This document shows positions 44,012-53,971 of a stretch of 64,000 nucleotides of DNA, in pieces. The notes under the pieces were generated by a model. It was not told the origin of the DNA, searched no databases, and saw only the letters and a list, made by a program, of their open reading frames with translations. Numbering within the stretch: the first letter of the stretch is position 1; each line of letters begins with the position of its first letter. This DNA comes from Selaginella moellendorffii (taxonomy: Eukaryota; Streptophyta; Lycopodiopsida; Selaginellales; Selaginellaceae): NCBI RefSeq assembly GCF_000143415.4, contig NW_003314360.1, positions 514,182 through 578,181 on the forward strand, written 5' to 3'. The position numbers were made by a program, and so were the translations under genes.

Positions 44012-44963
44012 CACCAGCAAGGTGAGAAGATTAAGATTGATTTGCAGTGATTACAACCCACCTGATTATAGCCCGGACTATTATAAAATTGTGCTACAGC
44101 ATTCTCTGGAAAGTATTCAAGTTATGCTATAATGTGCAAGAAGATTTCTAGTTTACCTGATGCCAGGCGCGCAACAAACGCATGAGAATAAACAACGTCC
44201 CGGTCATAAAGATTTTTGCCTAGACCAAATCCAAGATACCAGTGTTAGAACGACTACTTGTACGTAAGATTTTCTCAACTCACCAACTGTTGTTTGCAAG
44301 ACAATTGAAGGCATGGATACAGATAGACCCTTCAAGGATTCAAGCACACTTTGAATCTGTGCATGACTTACGCCCAGATTAAATCTGAACATAGCCATGT
44401 GGATGATCTCGTTTGGAAAGTTCTGCACAAATACAAATTGCATGTCAGATATTAATGACATTGAAAACCTTCCTGCCTGAGCTGAATCGCCATTTACAAC
44501 CGTGTTGTAGTCCACACTGTCTTCACCCTGCAAATATCACAAGTAAGGAACAAAACATGAGGCGCACAGCTAGCCTACCCGAAGATAAGGGATCTGAGGC
44601 AGCACGGCCAATGCGAACTGTTTCGAGAAGTAGTATTGCAGCAAGGTTCCTTGATCCGGGAAGCGAGCAAAGAGACCATGGGTGAACCCGTCGACATCTT
44701 TGAGCAGTCGGCCTGCAAAATAGAAGAAGAGAACTTAGTGGGGAGGAGCCGAAAGATGTGGGCCTCGAATTGCTACCTGTGAAGAGTGTAATCACCCCCG
44801 GAAATGTCCTGAGACTGTCCAAACTGTTGAGCACCTTCGCCTCGGCAGAAGTGTTGGATTTGAGACCAGGCATCTTGAACAAGACAGGGTGGTCCAATAG
44901 GCCACTTGAACTCGTTGCAAAACCGATCAGCAACATAAGCAACGAAGCCAGGAGCTTAGCCAT
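44012..44963 (-). CDS. Protein with two Dabb (stress-responsive A/B barrel) domains
   Basis: Exons 44963-44777, 44712-44579, 44527-44284, 44219-44157 and 44105 to about 44012. The start MAKLLASLLMLLIGFATSSSG looks like a signal peptide or membrane anchor. Domain 1: DHPVLFKMPGL, then the junction LFTGRLLKDVDGFTHGLFARF, with YYFSKQFALAVLPQI. Domain 2: NEIIHMAMFRFNLGVSHAQIQ, then LQTTVGKNLYDRDVVYSHAFVARL and ENAVAQFYNSPGY. This is the layout of plant double-Dabb proteins, whose role is uncertain (some are stress-induced; some Dabb proteins are enzymes). The 3' end is not certain: the frame stops at 44012, but a donor (CAG|GTGGGT) at 44061 could lead to another exon near 43.9 kb. A 63 nt stopless stretch in exon 3 could also be an in-frame GC-AG intron. 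Confidence 0.72.
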
Positions 44964-45112
44964 GACAAGATCCTTTGTTGTGATAGCGCTGAGCTCCAAG
45001 TACCTACACAAGCAAGAAACGGGACGAGACACAGAAAAGTCGCCTTTCTGGCATTGTTAGGTGAGCACACACGTAGAACTCGGTAGAGAGATGGCTTGAT
45101 GAGGCACGCCGA
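44964..45112. promoter_or_regulatory. Divergent 5' region, Dabb / PPR
   Basis: 149 bp lie between two divergent start codons, so both 5' UTRs and promoters must be very compact. No clear TATA box is visible. Confidence 0.35.
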
Positions 45113-46876
45113 ATGTCGACGTTGTCCACAGTTGCACGTACTGCGCAGCTGCTCCGGAATGCGTCGAGTGTGTCAGAAGTGAAGCGCATTGCCGACATGG
45201 CGCAGAGCGGCGACAATGCGTGGTCGGAGGAGAGTCGAACCTACCTGGCCAACCTCGCCGTCCACATGCACGCCAAGCTGGGAAGCACAGAGGATGCCGC
45301 GCAGGCATTTGCCGGAATCAGGCAGCCCAATGTCTTCTCCTGCAACATGATGCTCGCAGCATACGCCCGCAATGGCCAAGTTGAGCCCGCGCGGCAAATG
45401 TACGAGTGGATGCATGAGAGAGGTGTTGCGCGGCTGAGGCCGGACGTGGTGTCCGGCTCCTGCCTGGTGCGTGCTGCTGCCCAGGCCGGGGATGTGGAGC
45501 AAGCCAAGCGCTTGTTTGACTCGTTGCCTGCTTGGGACATGGTCACCTGGAACGTCCTGCTTGCTGCATATGGCGACTGCGGCCACTGCAGCGACGCCAA
45601 GCTCCTCTTTGACACCATGCCCAGCCGCGACATTGTGTCGTGGACCACCCTCCTCCATGCTTTTGCCCAGCACGGGGACCTGGCGACAGCGCAGGCCCTG
45701 TTCGATGCCATGCCCGCGCGGAACCTCGTGTCGTGGAACACCTTGCTCCAGGCGGTGGTGGCGGCAACACTTGACGAAGATGATTGCGAGGAGCGAGATC
45801 GTGGTGGTGCTGCACTGGTAGCAGCACAGCGCCTGTTCGACGCCATGCCTGCCATGGACGCAGTGTCCAGCACGGCCCTTATCTCGGCCTATGGCTCTGT
45901 AGGCGACCTGGCAAGCGCACGAGCTGTGTTCGATGCCATGCCCGTGTTGCACCGGGACGTGGTCTCCTGGAATGCCATCATTTCCGCGTATGCCCGCATT
46001 CACGACCTTCCCACCGCCCGCCGTCTTTTTTATTCCATGCCACACCGCGACACTGCGTCTCACAACGCGATGGTGATGGCATATGCCGCAACCGGGCATG
46101 TGGAGGAGGCCAAGAACATGTTTGATACCGCTCCGCTTGTGAACATGGTATCATGGAACTCCATGCTGCAAACGTATGCAACGCACTTGGACCTCACGGA
46201 CGTTCTCTCCCTCTTTAAACGCCTCCCCGACCGCGACATTGTGTCGTGGACCATACTGGTTGCAGCAATTGCCCGAAGTGGGGATATGCAGTGCTCGCAG
46301 GGCGTCGTGTTTAGCGCCATGCCCGCCCGAGCACTCGTGTCGTGGAACGCGTTGCTGGCGGGGTATGCGCAGGCGGGGCGCGTGGAGCGCGTGAATGCAT
46401 TGTTTGCCACTTTGCCCGAAGCCGACGTTGTCACCTGGAGCGTGGCCATGGCCGCCAACGCAAACTCCCCAGACCACACTGGCGACTCGTGCCGGCTGCT
46501 GCACACCATGGCGTGCCACGGCCTGCAACCCAACGCTTGCAGCTTCCTGGCCCTCCTCACAGCCTACTCCAACCTCGCGCTCCTCCGCCCCGCCTGGAGG
46601 CTTTTCCTGTCCATGGTGGCCGACTTCCGCGCCCCGGCGGCGAGGGAGCACTACTGCGCCATGGTGGCGCTCCTGGCGCGGGCGGGGCGGCTTGACCAGG
46701 CGGAAGAGTTGATGGAGAGCATGCCGTTCGTGCCCGACGCGTCCGGGTGGGGCGCCCTGGTGTGGAGCTACAGGGCGGAGGCGAGGCGTGGCGCCGGTGG
46801 AGCAACGAAGGCTTTGCTGCTTGGCGAGGAGGCCGAAGCGCTGGCCCTCGCCTCGCAAATGCTGGCGCCGTGCTAG
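45113..46876 (+). CDS. PPR protein (PLS/S-rich array), no DYW domain
   Basis: Single exon, 587 residues. About fourteen repeats follow the S-type pattern, such as [20 protein letters not shown] and MPARALVSWNALLAGYAQAG. A longer final repeat (NACSFLALLTAYSNLALL) is followed by HYCAMVALLARAGRLDQAEELM and a short E-like segment (WGALVWSYRAEARRG), and the protein stops there. An insertion of about 13 residues, mostly charged (TLDEDDCEERDRGG), interrupts one repeat near residue 220. It is the source of the duplicated fragment at 43186-43403. Organellar RNA binding is expected. The N-terminus (MSTLSTVARTAQLLRNAS) is compatible with mitochondrial targeting. Confidence 0.9.
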   Translation: MSTLSTVARTAQLLRNASSVSEVKRIADMAQSGDNAWSEESRTYLANLAVHMHAKLGSTEDAAQAFAGIRQPNVFSCNMMLAAYARNGQVEPARQMYEWMHERGVARLRPDVVSGSCLVRAAAQAGDVEQAKRLFDSLPAWDMVTWNVLLAAYGDCGHCSDAKLLFDTMPSRDIVSWTTLLHAFAQHGDLATAQALFDAMPARNLVSWNTLLQAVVAATLDEDDCEERDRGGAALVAAQRLFDAMPAMDAVSSTALISAYGSVGDLASARAVFDAMPVLHRDVVSWNAIISAYARIHDLPTARRLFYSMPHRDTASHNAMVMAYAATGHVEEAKNMFDTAPLVNMVSWNSMLQTYATHLDLTDVLSLFKRLPDRDIVSWTILVAAIARSGDMQCSQGVVFSAMPARALVSWNALLAGYAQAGRVERVNALFATLPEADVVTWSVAMAANANSPDHTGDSCRLLHTMACHGLQPNACSFLALLTAYSNLALLRPAWRLFLSMVADFRAPAAREHYCAMVALLARAGRLDQAEELMESMPFVPDASGWGALVWSYRAEARRGAGGATKALLLGEEAEALALASQMLAPC

Positions 46877-47010
46877 AAATGACTGACTGACGGAGCGCCG
46901 TTAGGGTTTCCAGGCGGGAAGGGAAAGGGTTGGGCGACCTTGGCCCAGGGCGGCATTGGGTAGGGCGGCATCGCCATCGGCATTGTTGCCATCGTCAAGG
47001 GCTGTCGTGC

Positions 47011-47030
47011 GCATCGCATCGCATCGCATC
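47011..47030. repeat. (GCATC)4 short tandem repeat
   Basis: Four GCATC units in the 5' flank of the U-box gene, 60 bp before the start codon. Confidence 0.9.
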
Positions 47031-47089
47031 AGGTGCTTGTTGCTTGACCGAGCTTGGTTGCGAATCGGGATGCCCTGACTCTCTCCGAG

Positions 47090-49558
47090 ATGTGCATTCT
47101 GTGTGTGGCGTCGAGGTGGTCACGGCGCATCGTCACTATGCTGCCGTGGCTCATCTTCCCGCTCGTGCTGGTGTGGACGCTCTCGCAGCTCCTGCCACCC
47201 GGGCTGAGGTTCGAGATCACGTCCCCCCGGCTGGCGTGCGTGGGCGTGCTGCTGCTCAGCCTCGCCTGGTACGAGTTCTTCATGCCCCGGCTGTCCGAGT
47301 GGCGCACCCGCCGGAGCCTGGTGCTCCACGAGAAGAGGAAGATCGAGGCGCAGGAGGCGGCCAAGTGGAGGAAGGAGGCGGTGCGAAAGTGTAGGAACTG
47401 CTTCATGGCCTACAAGGACCAGAAGCCACAGCTGGGCGGCAAGTTCATGTGTACCTTCTGCGGTCACCTCTCCAAGCGCCCCGCTCTCGACGTCCCCGCG
47501 GGGGGCATGCCCGTCAACCGCTACATTGGCAGCGGCAGGAAGGAGTTGAGGATGCAAGGGAGGCGGAGCTGGAGCCAGGACGTATGGCCCGGCGTGTGGA
47601 TGTCCGCCAGCGACAAGTGTGTCATCGGCGCCCAGACCTCGGGGCTGCTCATCGTCTTCCGCCTCGTCTCCTTCGTCGGCTACTGCCTGTGGTGGGCGCT
47701 TTCCAGGCTGTGGAGTGGGGGGATTATGTCCGACGCGGACAGCTCCCGGACGGACAGGAAAGCCGGGCACCGGAAAGGCGACGATGGGAGTGGCCAGGAG
47801 AGCAAAGTTGACAAGGTGAGGCGCAAGGCGGAAGAGAAGCGGCTGGCTAGGCTAGAGAAGGAACAGATGGAGGCCGAGGAGAGAATGCAACGGGAGGAAG
47901 TAGCCAGGCTTGTAGACGAGCGCAGAAGGCAGAGGGCCGATGCTCAGAAAGACAACAAGATGGCTGACGAGGTCGGGAGTAGTGACGAGCGGGCCCAACG
48001 TCGGAAGCAGGAGAAAGCCGGTGGCGACAGAGGCAAAGACTCGTGGAAGTCAAGGAGCGGGGCTGTTGCTCTCGAGGATCCAAGAAAGGCCATGGACAAG
48101 AACAAGAGAGACAAGAGGCCCGATGCTGCCAGGCCCGTCGTCGTCGTCGAGCCTGGGCTGGCCAAGACTGAGACGATCAAAGCAGCAAGCAACGTGAAGT
48201 CATCCGTGGCCGTAGCCAAGCCGGTTGTTGTTTGCCCGGTCACGAAGCAGCAGTTGATGAAAGTCAAGGCGTCGGTGTTGAAAAAGCAGGACAAGCATGT
48301 TGTGTCCACGACGGCAATAGCTGGTACCACCTCGTCAAGCAAAGCGAACGCAAATGAAGGAGTGGCGCGTAAGCCATCCGCGTGGAACCGGATCTCTTGG
48401 GCGTGGGGTAAAGGAAGTGGCACAAGGATGACCAAGCACCACCAGAGTATCAGTGAGGTTCGTAACTTGTTCTTCACTCCGTTGCTTTCAAGTGACACGG
48501 GTAATCGTTGTCTGCTCAGGTCCAAGGCTTGGATGCTTCAACTAGCACATCTCCTGACGTCGACGGCGTCCCGCCATCGCCATCACCATCACCTGCTCTA
48601 GTTGAGGCTGATCTGCAAGCGCTTCACGACAGCGCCTCCTTGGCTAGTCCCCGCGCGTGCAAGAACGAAACCGCCGGCCTGTCACCAGTCGACGATTGCC
48701 CTCCTCCTCCTTCCCCGTCCCAGTCCGTCTACTCGACGTTCATGGCCAGTGTTCCAGATGCACAACCGGCTTTTGACGGATGGGTGGCTAGTGACTTGGC
48801 TCCCAAGTCGACGTGGAAAATGTGGGAGGCACCCAACCTCGATCTTCCGAGGCTTACTCAGTGCATCAACGGCGTGGGTCCAGTGTCGTCCCAGCCCAGC
48901 GGTGACCTGGCATCGTCATTCCTAACCAGCGGCCCGGTCGGCATCGTCCCGAGCGTCCCCATCACCAATAACCTGTGGTCCAACTATCATGCATTCGAGT
49001 CTGCAAGACGGATATGGGAGGATGACTTGCAGTCGGAGGTGACTCCGCCCGAGTTTGTGGATTGTATCACGCAAGAGGTTATGAAGGACCCAGTTATTGC
49101 GGCCGATGGGCATTCTTACGAGCGCTCAGCGATCGAAGCGTGGCTCAAGTAAGTCTTGTTCTTTCTTTGTTGGTGCTGTACTAACGCTCCAAAGGGACGT
49201 CTTCTTTTGGTCGCCAGGACGCATGATACATCCCCCAAGACGGGAGAAGTGTTACCTTCTCTAGGCAGCAGCGGCGGCGGAGTTGATAAGTCATTGCGGC
49301 CGAACCACAACCTGAGGGGCCAAATCATCGAGTACAAAGAATGCATGCAACGAGGGTATGGTGCATTGTTTTGGTGATCTCAACTTGGCTTATTCGTGTC
49401 CTCCACCCAGGTTAGTGCCTGCCGCCAGTGGTGCTGCCGGGTGGCAGCAGCCGGCCGCCACAGAAGCGGTGAGAAAGGGTCATGTTGGGGGCCTCTACAC
49501 ACCTCCTCCTGGGCTGGGATCAGTGTGGGCATATAGCAGCACCACCAATATCTCCTAG
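47090..49558 (+). CDS. Membrane-anchored U-box protein with zinc-ribbon and coiled coil
   Basis: Four exons: 47090-48457, 48520-49148, 49218-49355, 49411-49558; 760 residues. In order: two hydrophobic helices near residues 15-60 ([32 protein letters not shown]); two Cys pairs, CRNC and CTFC, 17 residues apart (zinc-ribbon-like); a third hydrophobic stretch near 180-205 ([19 protein letters not shown]); a long Glu/Lys/Arg-rich coiled coil; a low-complexity linker; and a C-terminal U-box ([30 protein letters not shown], continuing [16 protein letters not shown]). U-box domains recruit E2 enzymes, so this is probably a membrane-bound ubiquitin ligase facing the cytosol. The first ATG of the frame is at 47090; a second at 47138 is also possible. 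The membrane and substrate are unknown. Confidence 0.85.
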
Positions 49559-49566
49559 CCTGCTTT

Positions 49567-49585
49567 GGCCTGGCCTGGCCTGGCC
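49567..49585. repeat. (CCTGG)n short tandem repeat
   Basis: GGCCTGGCCTGGCCTGGCC lies just after the stop codon of the U-box gene, between it and the next gene. Confidence 0.85.
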
Positions 49586-49660
49586 GTAAACTCTTCTACC
49601 TAATAAGCTAAGTCTTTGTTTCCTCGTCTCTCCTTTGCTAGGCCTAGGTTGTGTCATGCC

Positions 49661-51351
49661 ATGCGGCTGCTTGGCTTCCTCGCGTCTGTTGCTGCTGCTG
49701 CGTCGTTCGGCCGAGGGCGAGGGCGAGGGCGATGGCAAGGAGGGGAATGTGGCTTGTATGTGCACGCCAGCACCCCGTCGCCCACGACCTGTTGGAGCCG
49801 GGGGATCAGCGTGCTCAACTACATCGTCCCCAAGAAGAAGAAAGGCGTCAGGCCTCGCTTCTGCCTCACGCGGCTCAAGAAGAGGAGGATCATCGGCAAC
49901 CTGGTGAAGCGGTCCAAGAGGCATACATGGACGAGCAAGAGGAGGCTGGCGATGGAAGTGGATGCCGTCAAACAGGTGGAGGAGGAGGAGAAGAGGAGGA
50001 GGAGGGCCGTAGAGGACAGGCCCCTGCTGCTGCAGCTGAGAAGGCAGCAGCAGAGGGCGGGCCGGGTGCGGAGGATTCTGGGCGAGCAAAGGACCTTTGC
50101 AGACAAGGCCGCCGACGTGTATGCCGAGCTCATTCGCCTGAGAGCAGCAGGCAAGCCGTTGTCCCAGCTGAGCTACGACGGCATTGACAGGTGGTTCAAG
50201 AGTGACACCGCTGCTTTCGCGGGCCAGAGGAGTGCGGAACCCGGCAGGGCACAAGTTGCGTCGGCACTGGAATCCAACGGGAGCGTGTTTCATGGCCTGG
50301 GGTGGCTGGGCAGGGGAAGGTGGAACGTTCACACCACGACGATAGACGATGCTGGAGTGTGCCGGAGGTGTCACGAGCAGCTGTCCACGTACAAGACCGA
50401 CGCACAAGAGGCGGACAAGTTCGCCCGTCACATGGTGAACCTCGCCTCCAAGAGCGTCCATCGCTTGCATTTCGACATGTTCTCGGTGAGCCAGCTTCCT
50501 CTCCCCACCCCTGTCTGTGAGTGACGACGCTCTTTTCCAAAGGATTGGATGCACCTCACCTCGTACGACGCCATCCTGGACGGTCTAAGCTTGCGACGCT
50601 GCAACGTTGACTCGCGCCTCAAGCTCGTCAGGAGCGCAACCTTCCACGACATTGTGCGTTACGTTACAGAAAGAGTGTCGCTCCTGCTGCTCACTGGCCC
50701 ATGTCTGCCTTGCAGTTGAAATCAGCGGTGGAGGAGCTGCGAATGCGGTCCCTCAAGTTCTTGGTTGTGCTCGACACCGAGGGAGCTCATGCGAACGGGA
50801 ACTCACCGGTGGCTGGGGATCCCAAGCTGTTTCTGTACCAGCTGAAACAAGACAAGGAGCTCTACACGGTGCCCAAGGGAGTGGACTCGACCTGGTAGTG
50901 GTACCTTCCAGCCTTTTATTTCAGTGGTTGTTATGTTCTTTGCTCCCCAAGGCTTGCCCTCTATGCTGCCATGAAGCACGGATGCATGCTGCTCACCAAC
51001 GACACCCTGGAGAAGCCGAGAAAGCTATACCCAGGCATGTTCTTACCCAAGTGGATGGAGAGGCATCAGGTTTGTCTTTCATTCATGTTGAGTTTTTATC
51101 GTCTGCTTCATTTGCGCTTGCAGGTTCGTTTTGATCTTCCAATTCAGTTGTCATGGCCGCCAGCTTATTCGGTGGCGATCCAGGTTGGTTTGCCTGCAAT
51201 TGTTTCATTTCACCGCCATTTATCCGAGTCTGCTTTTTTCTTCCAGGAGTCTCTGGAGGGCTCGTGGCATGTTCCCAGCTACAGCGCTCATGATCTGACA
51301 CAACCTAGGCCGTGGCTATGCATCACGCGGCCAAGAAAGCTGGTCTACTAA
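49661..51351 (+). CDS. PRORP-type protein (NYN nuclease fold), active site altered, no PPR array
   Basis: Six exons: 49661-50485, 50543-50653, 50716-50894, 50952-51069, 51124-51183, 51247-51351; 465 residues. The C-terminal half matches protein-only RNase P: the zinc site is intact (CRRC at 234-237, SWHVP at 437-441, Cys 456), as are YDAILDG, LKFLVVLDTEG, LYTVPKG, ALYAAMKHGCMLLTND, FLPKWMERHQVRF and AIQESLEGSWHVP. PRORP removes 5' leaders from pre-tRNA using four metal-binding aspartates. Here D288 and D389 remain, but the Asp-Asp pair before the conserved Trp (NDDW in known PRORPs) reads DSTW (370-371 are Ser-Thr). The N-terminal half lacks PPR repeats; it is highly basic and coiled (RPRFCLTRLKKRRI; EEEEKRRRR). 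It may be an inactive or repurposed relative. Confidence 0.8.
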
Positions 51352-51409
51352 AATAACACAACGCGGACTCTCGCTTATGTGGTAACCATCTCCTAACCTT
51401 TGAAGCTAG

Positions 51410-53098
51410 ATGCTTGACAGGGCCAGCGAAGACAAGCTTGCTGTTGCGATTGCATCGTGCGTCCAAGTTGACACGCTGAAGCAAGTGCACTTGCGTATCT
51501 GCCAGGAGTTCCCTCGGACCCCTTACCTGTTGAACTTGGTCGTGCAAATGTACGCTAAGCTGGGCGATCTGGAGTCCGCGTACCAGACTTTTACATGTAT
51601 CAAAGAGCCCAACCTTTACTCCTGGAGCCTCATGTTAGCCGCATACACTCAGCACGGACAGATGCAGCAAGCAAGGCACCTGTTCGACAAAATGCCCGAG
51701 AGAAATGTCGTCGTGTGGACATCCATGATAACAGGATACTCTCAAGCCGGGAATGTTGAGGAGGCCCGGTGCATTTTCGACGTGATGCCTGAGAGGAATA
51801 TCGTGTCTTGGAGTGCCATGCTGCAGGGATACGCCCAAAATGGGCACGTTGACGAAGCTAAAGACGTGTTTGACAGAATGCCTAGGGTGAACGTCGTGTC
51901 TTGGACTGCCATGGTTCAGACTTATGCTGAGAACGGGCATCTTGTAAAGGCCAAGGTAATGTTTGACCAAATGCCCGAGCGAAATCTCATAACCTGGACT
52001 GTGATGCTTTTGGCATATGCCAATGGTGGGCTTGTGCATGAGGCAAGGGTGACGCTGGAGAGGATGCCCGAGTTCTCGTTTCTCTCTTGGAACATCATGC
52101 TTTCGGCGTATGCACAGCAAGGTGATCACAACAATGCAACGCGTACGTTTGATGCTATGCGAGAGAGGACTGTGACCAGCTGGAACGCTCTCATTTTCTC
52201 GTGTGCTCAGAATGAGTCCATCAAGCAGGCCGAACACCTCTTCGAAACGATGCCCGAGAGAAGCCTGGTGTCTTGGACCTCAATGATTTCGGCATACGTA
52301 AGTGTTGGTTGCTTGGAGGGATCGAAGTGCGTCTTTGACCGTATGCCGGAGCGGGATATAGTCGCTTACAACACCATCCTGCAGGCGTATGTCCAGTCGG
52401 GGCATTTGGACTATGCAGAGACATTGTGTGAGAAAATGGCGAGGCACGACGTTGTAACGTGGACAACTATGATGGTAGGCTACGTCAAAGACATGAACCT
52501 GTGTGCGTGCAAGGCTATGTTCTACCTCCTGCCAGACCGCAACTGCATGTCGTGGAACGCTGTTCTTGCAGCCATTGCCCAGAACGGGCATCTGGTAGCT
52601 GCGAGGCAAATGTTTCAAGAGATGCCAGAGCGTAACATTGCCTCCTGGAACACTATGATCGCCGCCTCCTCGCATGCTGGACAACCCGCCGCAGCAGTAA
52701 TGCTCTTCCACTTTCTCCAAGCGGAAGGCCTTGCTCCTTCGGACATATCATTCACGAGCCTCTTGCATGCCACAAGCCACGGGGGTGACTTGTCCGAAGG
52801 CTTGCTATACTTCAGGTCGATGGTTGCTGATTATGGTCAATCGCCTCTGAGAGATCACTTTTGTAACGTGGTCGACATCCTTGGACGAGCCGGCTACACT
52901 CAAGAAGCCGAGGAACTTGTTAACTGCATGCCATTCCTTCCGAAAGAGGTGGAATGGGGAGCCTTGCTGGGTGCCTGTAGGATCCACATTGATGTCACCC
53001 CTGCCGCTCGAGCAGCCGAGCATATTCTCGAGCTGGATCCAGACCACGGCTCCGCGCGTCTCTTGCTGGAAAGCATCTACGCCGGTCTGCGAGATTAA
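51410..53098 (+). CDS. PPR protein (PLS/S-rich array), short E region
   Basis: Single exon, 562 residues. After a start with LKQVHLRICQEFPRTPYLLN, about thirteen repeats follow (MPERNVVVWTSMITGYSQAG and similar), then a longer repeat (APSDISFTSLLHATSHGGD), FCNVVDILGRAGYTQEAEEL and an E-type segment (WGALLGACRIHIDVTPAARAAEHILELDPDHG). The protein stops soon after at YAGLRD, before E+ and DYW. The E part is more complete than in the PPR genes at 39283 and 45113. No strong targeting signal is visible, so an upstream exon or a later start is possible. The start is only 58 bp after the PRORP-like gene's stop, on the same strand. Confidence 0.9.
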   Translation: MLDRASEDKLAVAIASCVQVDTLKQVHLRICQEFPRTPYLLNLVVQMYAKLGDLESAYQTFTCIKEPNLYSWSLMLAAYTQHGQMQQARHLFDKMPERNVVVWTSMITGYSQAGNVEEARCIFDVMPERNIVSWSAMLQGYAQNGHVDEAKDVFDRMPRVNVVSWTAMVQTYAENGHLVKAKVMFDQMPERNLITWTVMLLAYANGGLVHEARVTLERMPEFSFLSWNIMLSAYAQQGDHNNATRTFDAMRERTVTSWNALIFSCAQNESIKQAEHLFETMPERSLVSWTSMISAYVSVGCLEGSKCVFDRMPERDIVAYNTILQAYVQSGHLDYAETLCEKMARHDVVTWTTMMVGYVKDMNLCACKAMFYLLPDRNCMSWNAVLAAIAQNGHLVAARQMFQEMPERNIASWNTMIAASSHAGQPAAAVMLFHFLQAEGLAPSDISFTSLLHATSHGGDLSEGLLYFRSMVADYGQSPLRDHFCNVVDILGRAGYTQEAEELVNCMPFLPKEVEWGALLGACRIHIDVTPAARAAEHILELDPDHGSARLLLESIYAGLRD

Positions 53099-53223
53099 TG
53101 TACTCTACGTACCTACTGTACTGCACACTGTGCCCTGAATGGAAGGTGGCTCATGCCAGATGCATGGTGTTTGTGCGTCTCTTTCTTGTGCCAACGCAGG
53201 GCTTGCTCGAGTGTGCCTTTGTG

Positions 53224-53231
53224 TATATAAA
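53224..53231 (+). promoter_or_regulatory. TATA box of the lipid-transfer protein gene
   Basis: TATATAAA lies 68 bp before the start codon, which leaves room for a 5' UTR of about 40 nt. A clear TATA box fits a strongly or tissue-specifically expressed secreted protein, unlike the TATA-less neighbours. Confidence 0.6.
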
Positions 53232-53298
53232 GCTCACATTTGATCGCCATAAACATCCGCCCGTCTCGCTTTCTCTCCTGTGTCATCTTTTACCACCC

Positions 53299-53619
53299 AT
53301 GGAGGCGCCTCTCAAGTTTCTTAGCTTCGCTGCCATCGTAGCCTTTCTGGTGGCAACAACGGCACCAAGCGTCGTGGATGGTGCGACGTGCACCTTCGAG
53401 TCCACATTGCCCGACCTTGCCGACTGCCGCCCCTACGTATCGACTGGGAGCACCCAGACCGATCCCACCGCCGCCTGCTGCTCCGAGCTCCGCAATGTCG
53501 GCCACTCCTGCCTCTGCGATCTTCTCAGAGACACCAAGGTTCCCTCGGACATTGATATCAACAGGGCCGTTGCACTGCCTGGCAAATGCAGCCTTCCCGG
53601 CGCCGATTCCTGCAGCTAA
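53299..53619 (+). CDS. Non-specific lipid-transfer protein (8-Cys, secreted)
   Basis: Single exon, 106 residues. A signal peptide (FLSFAAIVAFLVATTAPSVV) is followed by the eight-cysteine motif in the order C, C, CC, CxC, C, C: ATCTFESTLPDLADCRPY, then ACCSELRNVGHSCLCDLL, then GKCSLPGADSC. These small secreted proteins bind lipids in a hydrophobic tunnel and serve in cuticle and wall building or signalling. The motif spacing is closest to type D/G-like groups of early land plants; that subgroup is tentative. No GPI-anchor tail follows the last Cys. Confidence 0.9.
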   Translation: MEAPLKFLSFAAIVAFLVATTAPSVVDGATCTFESTLPDLADCRPYVSTGSTQTDPTAACCSELRNVGHSCLCDLLRDTKVPSDIDINRAVALPGKCSLPGADSCS

Positions 53620-53971
53620 GCATGGACGCTGACGACACGAGGTAAACTTCTCTGTGATCATACCTGGGTTACCTCACGCATTTCTTGCAGGGTGCCATGC
53701 GTCCCTTTTGTTTCAGAAAATAAGTCACAGTAGTTTTGCGTTCTCACAATAATTGTCTGGTGACCGTTGACACCGTATGTTTTTTTCCTTTAACTGAGGC
53801 GCTGATTATCAAGTTTTTATCATGTTTTTTTGAGCGTGGGGTGGGGATAAGATATGTAGGCTTTAAATTTAGCTCTCCCCTGTATTAAAACTCTCCGGCT
53901 CGCCCCTTTCGCCTTCCAGAAGGAACAAGCCACCAGGTACAGAGAACGACTAACTGTGTTCAGGTGCAGGG
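53620..53971. other. 3' flank of nsLTP gene and 5' flank of fructokinase gene
   Basis: This is AT-rich with no coding signal. A TTTAAAT at about 53863 could serve as the TATA element of the fructokinase gene, about 105 bp before its start. Confidence 0.35.

Noticed and set aside
45173-46858. Minus-strand frames of 235-308 residues
   Set aside because: Shadows of the PPR gene at 45113; they repeat with the PPR period and have no domain of their own.
49520-50554. Minus-strand frame of 344 residues
   Set aside because: It is the antisense shadow of the first exon of the PRORP-like gene; it is low-complexity and has no family features.
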